Assembly (NCBI GenBank): GCA_017995665.1
Contig: JAGOIM010000103.1
Location: 1 to 5,823 of the forward strand
Direction: 5' to 3'
Source: Anaerolineaceae bacterium
GTDB lineage: Bacteria > Chloroflexota > Anaerolineae > Anaerolineales > Anaerolineaceae
Length of the DNA: 5,823 nucleotides
The notes beneath the pieces were generated by a model, which saw only the letters and a program-made list of their open reading frames with translations, ran no database searches and was not told the DNA's origin. Made by a program: the position numbers and the translations under genes. Positions 4,774 through 5,823 of this stretch are shown piece by piece (within the stretch, counting starts at the first letter, position 1; the number at the start of each line of letters is the position of its first letter).

Positions 4774-5805
4774 ATGACCGAGAAGCAAGTTACGGAAATT
4801 AGTAAGCGGAAAGACGAACACCTGCGAATTTGCCTGGAGGAGGACGTCAGTTCCACTGTTTCGAATGGCTTTGATGAGCTGCATTTGAAACTTCAGAGTC
4901 TGCCAGAAATAGATTTCAAGTCCATTAATCTTTCAACGGAAGTCTTTGGCAAACAATTAGATGCCCCGCTATTAATCTCATCGATGACCGGCGGCTCAGG
5001 GAAAACTAAGCATTTCAACCAAATCTTTGCGCAGGCTGCAAATCAGTTCAACATTGCCATGGGTGTCGGTTCTCAACGGGCGGCCTTACTGCATGAGGGC
5101 TTAAGCGAAACTTATTCGATTGTCCGAAAAGAAGCTCCGAATGCCTTATTAATCGCAAATTTAGGTGTCTCTGATTTAAATTACGGTTTTGGCTTGGCGG
5201 AATGCCAGCGAGCAGTTGACATGCTTGAAGCGGATGCTTTATTTTTGCATATCAATGCGCTTCAAGAATGCCTGCAACCGGAAGGCAACACAGATTTTAG
5301 TAATTTATTGTCAAAAATTGAACAAATCTGCTCCAAAATATCTGTTCCGGTCATCGCAAAGGAAGTTGGCTGTGGAATTGACAGGCAAACAGCAAAAGCG
5401 CTGGTCGATGTTGGCATAAAAGGCATTGATGTCGCTGGTCTGGGTGGCACTTCCTGGGCAGCGGTTGAAATGTATCGACAGACCGACCCTCTGAAAAGAG
5501 AATTGTGCCAATCTTATCGCACCTGGGGTCTTCCAACCGCAAAAGCCTTAGAGGACATTGCCAATTTGCCTGAGGACATAGTCAAAATTTCATCCGGTGG
5601 ATTGCGAAACGGTCTTGACCTGGCAAAATCAATTGCCATGGGTGCAAATTTAGGCGGTTTTGCTACAAAATTTATCCATTCGGCCAATGACGGCTATGAA
5701 AGTCTTCATAATACGATAAAATTAATTCTTGAGGAATTGAAACTTGCCCTGTTTTTAACCGGTTCCTCTAAGCTGCAAGCTTTGAAAGATAAAATTGAAA
5801 GGTGA
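4774..5805 (+). CDS. fni: Type 2 isopentenyl-diphosphate delta-isomerase (FMN-dependent)
   Basis: The enzyme interconverts isopentenyl and dimethylallyl diphosphate using reduced FMN, NAD(P)H and Mg2+, supplying both C5 units for isoprenoids in the cytoplasm. The 343 residues match the family's length. Motifs in order: the N-terminal RKDEHLRICL (12-21), SSMTGG (69-74), MGVGSQRAAL (96-105), IANLGVSDL (127-135), HINALQECLQPEGNTDF (159-175), with His159, Gln164 and metal-ligand Glu165 in the expected active-site pattern, IAKEVGCGI (194-202), DVAGLGGTSWAAVE (219-232) and the FMN-phosphate loop SSGGLRNGLDLAKSIAMGA (273-291). All expected catalytic positions seem present. The ATG at 4774 has only a weak and distant GGAAAAG site; it is retained because it places the RKxxH motif at the usual distance from the N-terminus. 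It is divergent from acp. The next gene begins two bases after the stop, so fni probably leads an operon. Confidence 0.95.
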   Translation: MTEKQVTEISKRKDEHLRICLEEDVSSTVSNGFDELHLKLQSLPEIDFKSINLSTEVFGKQLDAPLLISSMTGGSGKTKHFNQIFAQAANQFNIAMGVGSQRAALLHEGLSETYSIVRKEAPNALLIANLGVSDLNYGFGLAECQRAVDMLEADALFLHINALQECLQPEGNTDFSNLLSKIEQICSKISVPVIAKEVGCGIDRQTAKALVDVGIKGIDVAGLGGTSWAAVEMYRQTDPLKRELCQSYRTWGLPTAKALEDIANLPEDIVKISSGGLRNGLDLAKSIAMGANLGGFATKFIHSANDGYESLHNTIKLILEELKLALFLTGSSKLQALKDKIER

Positions 5806-5807
5806 AA

Positions 5808-5823
5808 ATGGGAAACTACAAAA
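5808..5823 (+). CDS. Start of a downstream gene, cut by the window edge
   Basis: An ATG at 5808 lies two bases after the fni stop and is preceded by AAAGGTG (5798-5804), a usable ribosome site overlapping the end of fni. Only five codons (MGNYK) are visible, so nothing can be said of the product. The tight spacing suggests co-transcription and translational coupling with fni, and an isoprenoid gene would be a natural neighbour, but that is a guess. Confidence 0.45.

Overview
The window looks like chromosomal DNA from a moderately AT-rich anaerobic bacterium, most likely a Chloroflexota member of the Anaerolineae type. The basis is the style of the gene set: a ComF-like protein, a YdjI-type SPFH protein with its small partner, succinyl-CoA ligase-like subunits, a lone acyl carrier protein, and a flavin-dependent type 2 isopentenyl-diphosphate isomerase (a mevalonate-pathway enzyme). 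This is inference from protein content, not from a marker gene. Strong AGGAG-type ribosome sites precede most genes, genes are tightly packed, and nothing mobile is visible.

Layout. Positions 1-590 carry a leftward two-gene unit: a 45-residue single-span membrane protein whose stop overlaps (TAATG) the start of a comF-like gene that runs off the left edge. Positions 591-722 are a divergent control region holding a perfect leftward -10 box, three copies of TTTAGAA spaced 33 and 31 bases apart, and a 17-base palindrome in front of the rightward genes. Positions 723-2326 form a rightward two-gene operon: a helical protein of unknown function, then a YdjI-family SPFH protein that ends in an excisionase/MerR-type helix-turn-helix. 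A strong intrinsic terminator closes it at 2349-2381, and an extended -10 promoter sits directly against it.

Positions 2408-4416 carry a sucC-like/sucD-like pair with an ATGA overlap. The beta-like subunit keeps the ATP-grasp framework and the C-terminal ligase half. The alpha-like subunit has lost the phosphohistidine that defines the succinyl-CoA synthetase mechanism, together with the glutamate that normally supports it. This is the most surprising thing in the window: the pair is probably not an ordinary succinyl-CoA synthetase. A hairpin at 4419-4444 ends it and probably also serves the convergent acyl carrier protein gene (4461-4700, minus strand).

A short divergent region (4701-4773) separates the acp gene from fni (4774-5805), the type 2 IPP isomerase. 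The next gene starts two bases after the fni stop and leaves the window after five codons, so fni is probably part of a longer, perhaps isoprenoid, operon. The transcription units are functionally separate as far as the sequence shows; a link between the His-less ligase pair and the neighbouring acyl carrier protein is only a hypothesis.
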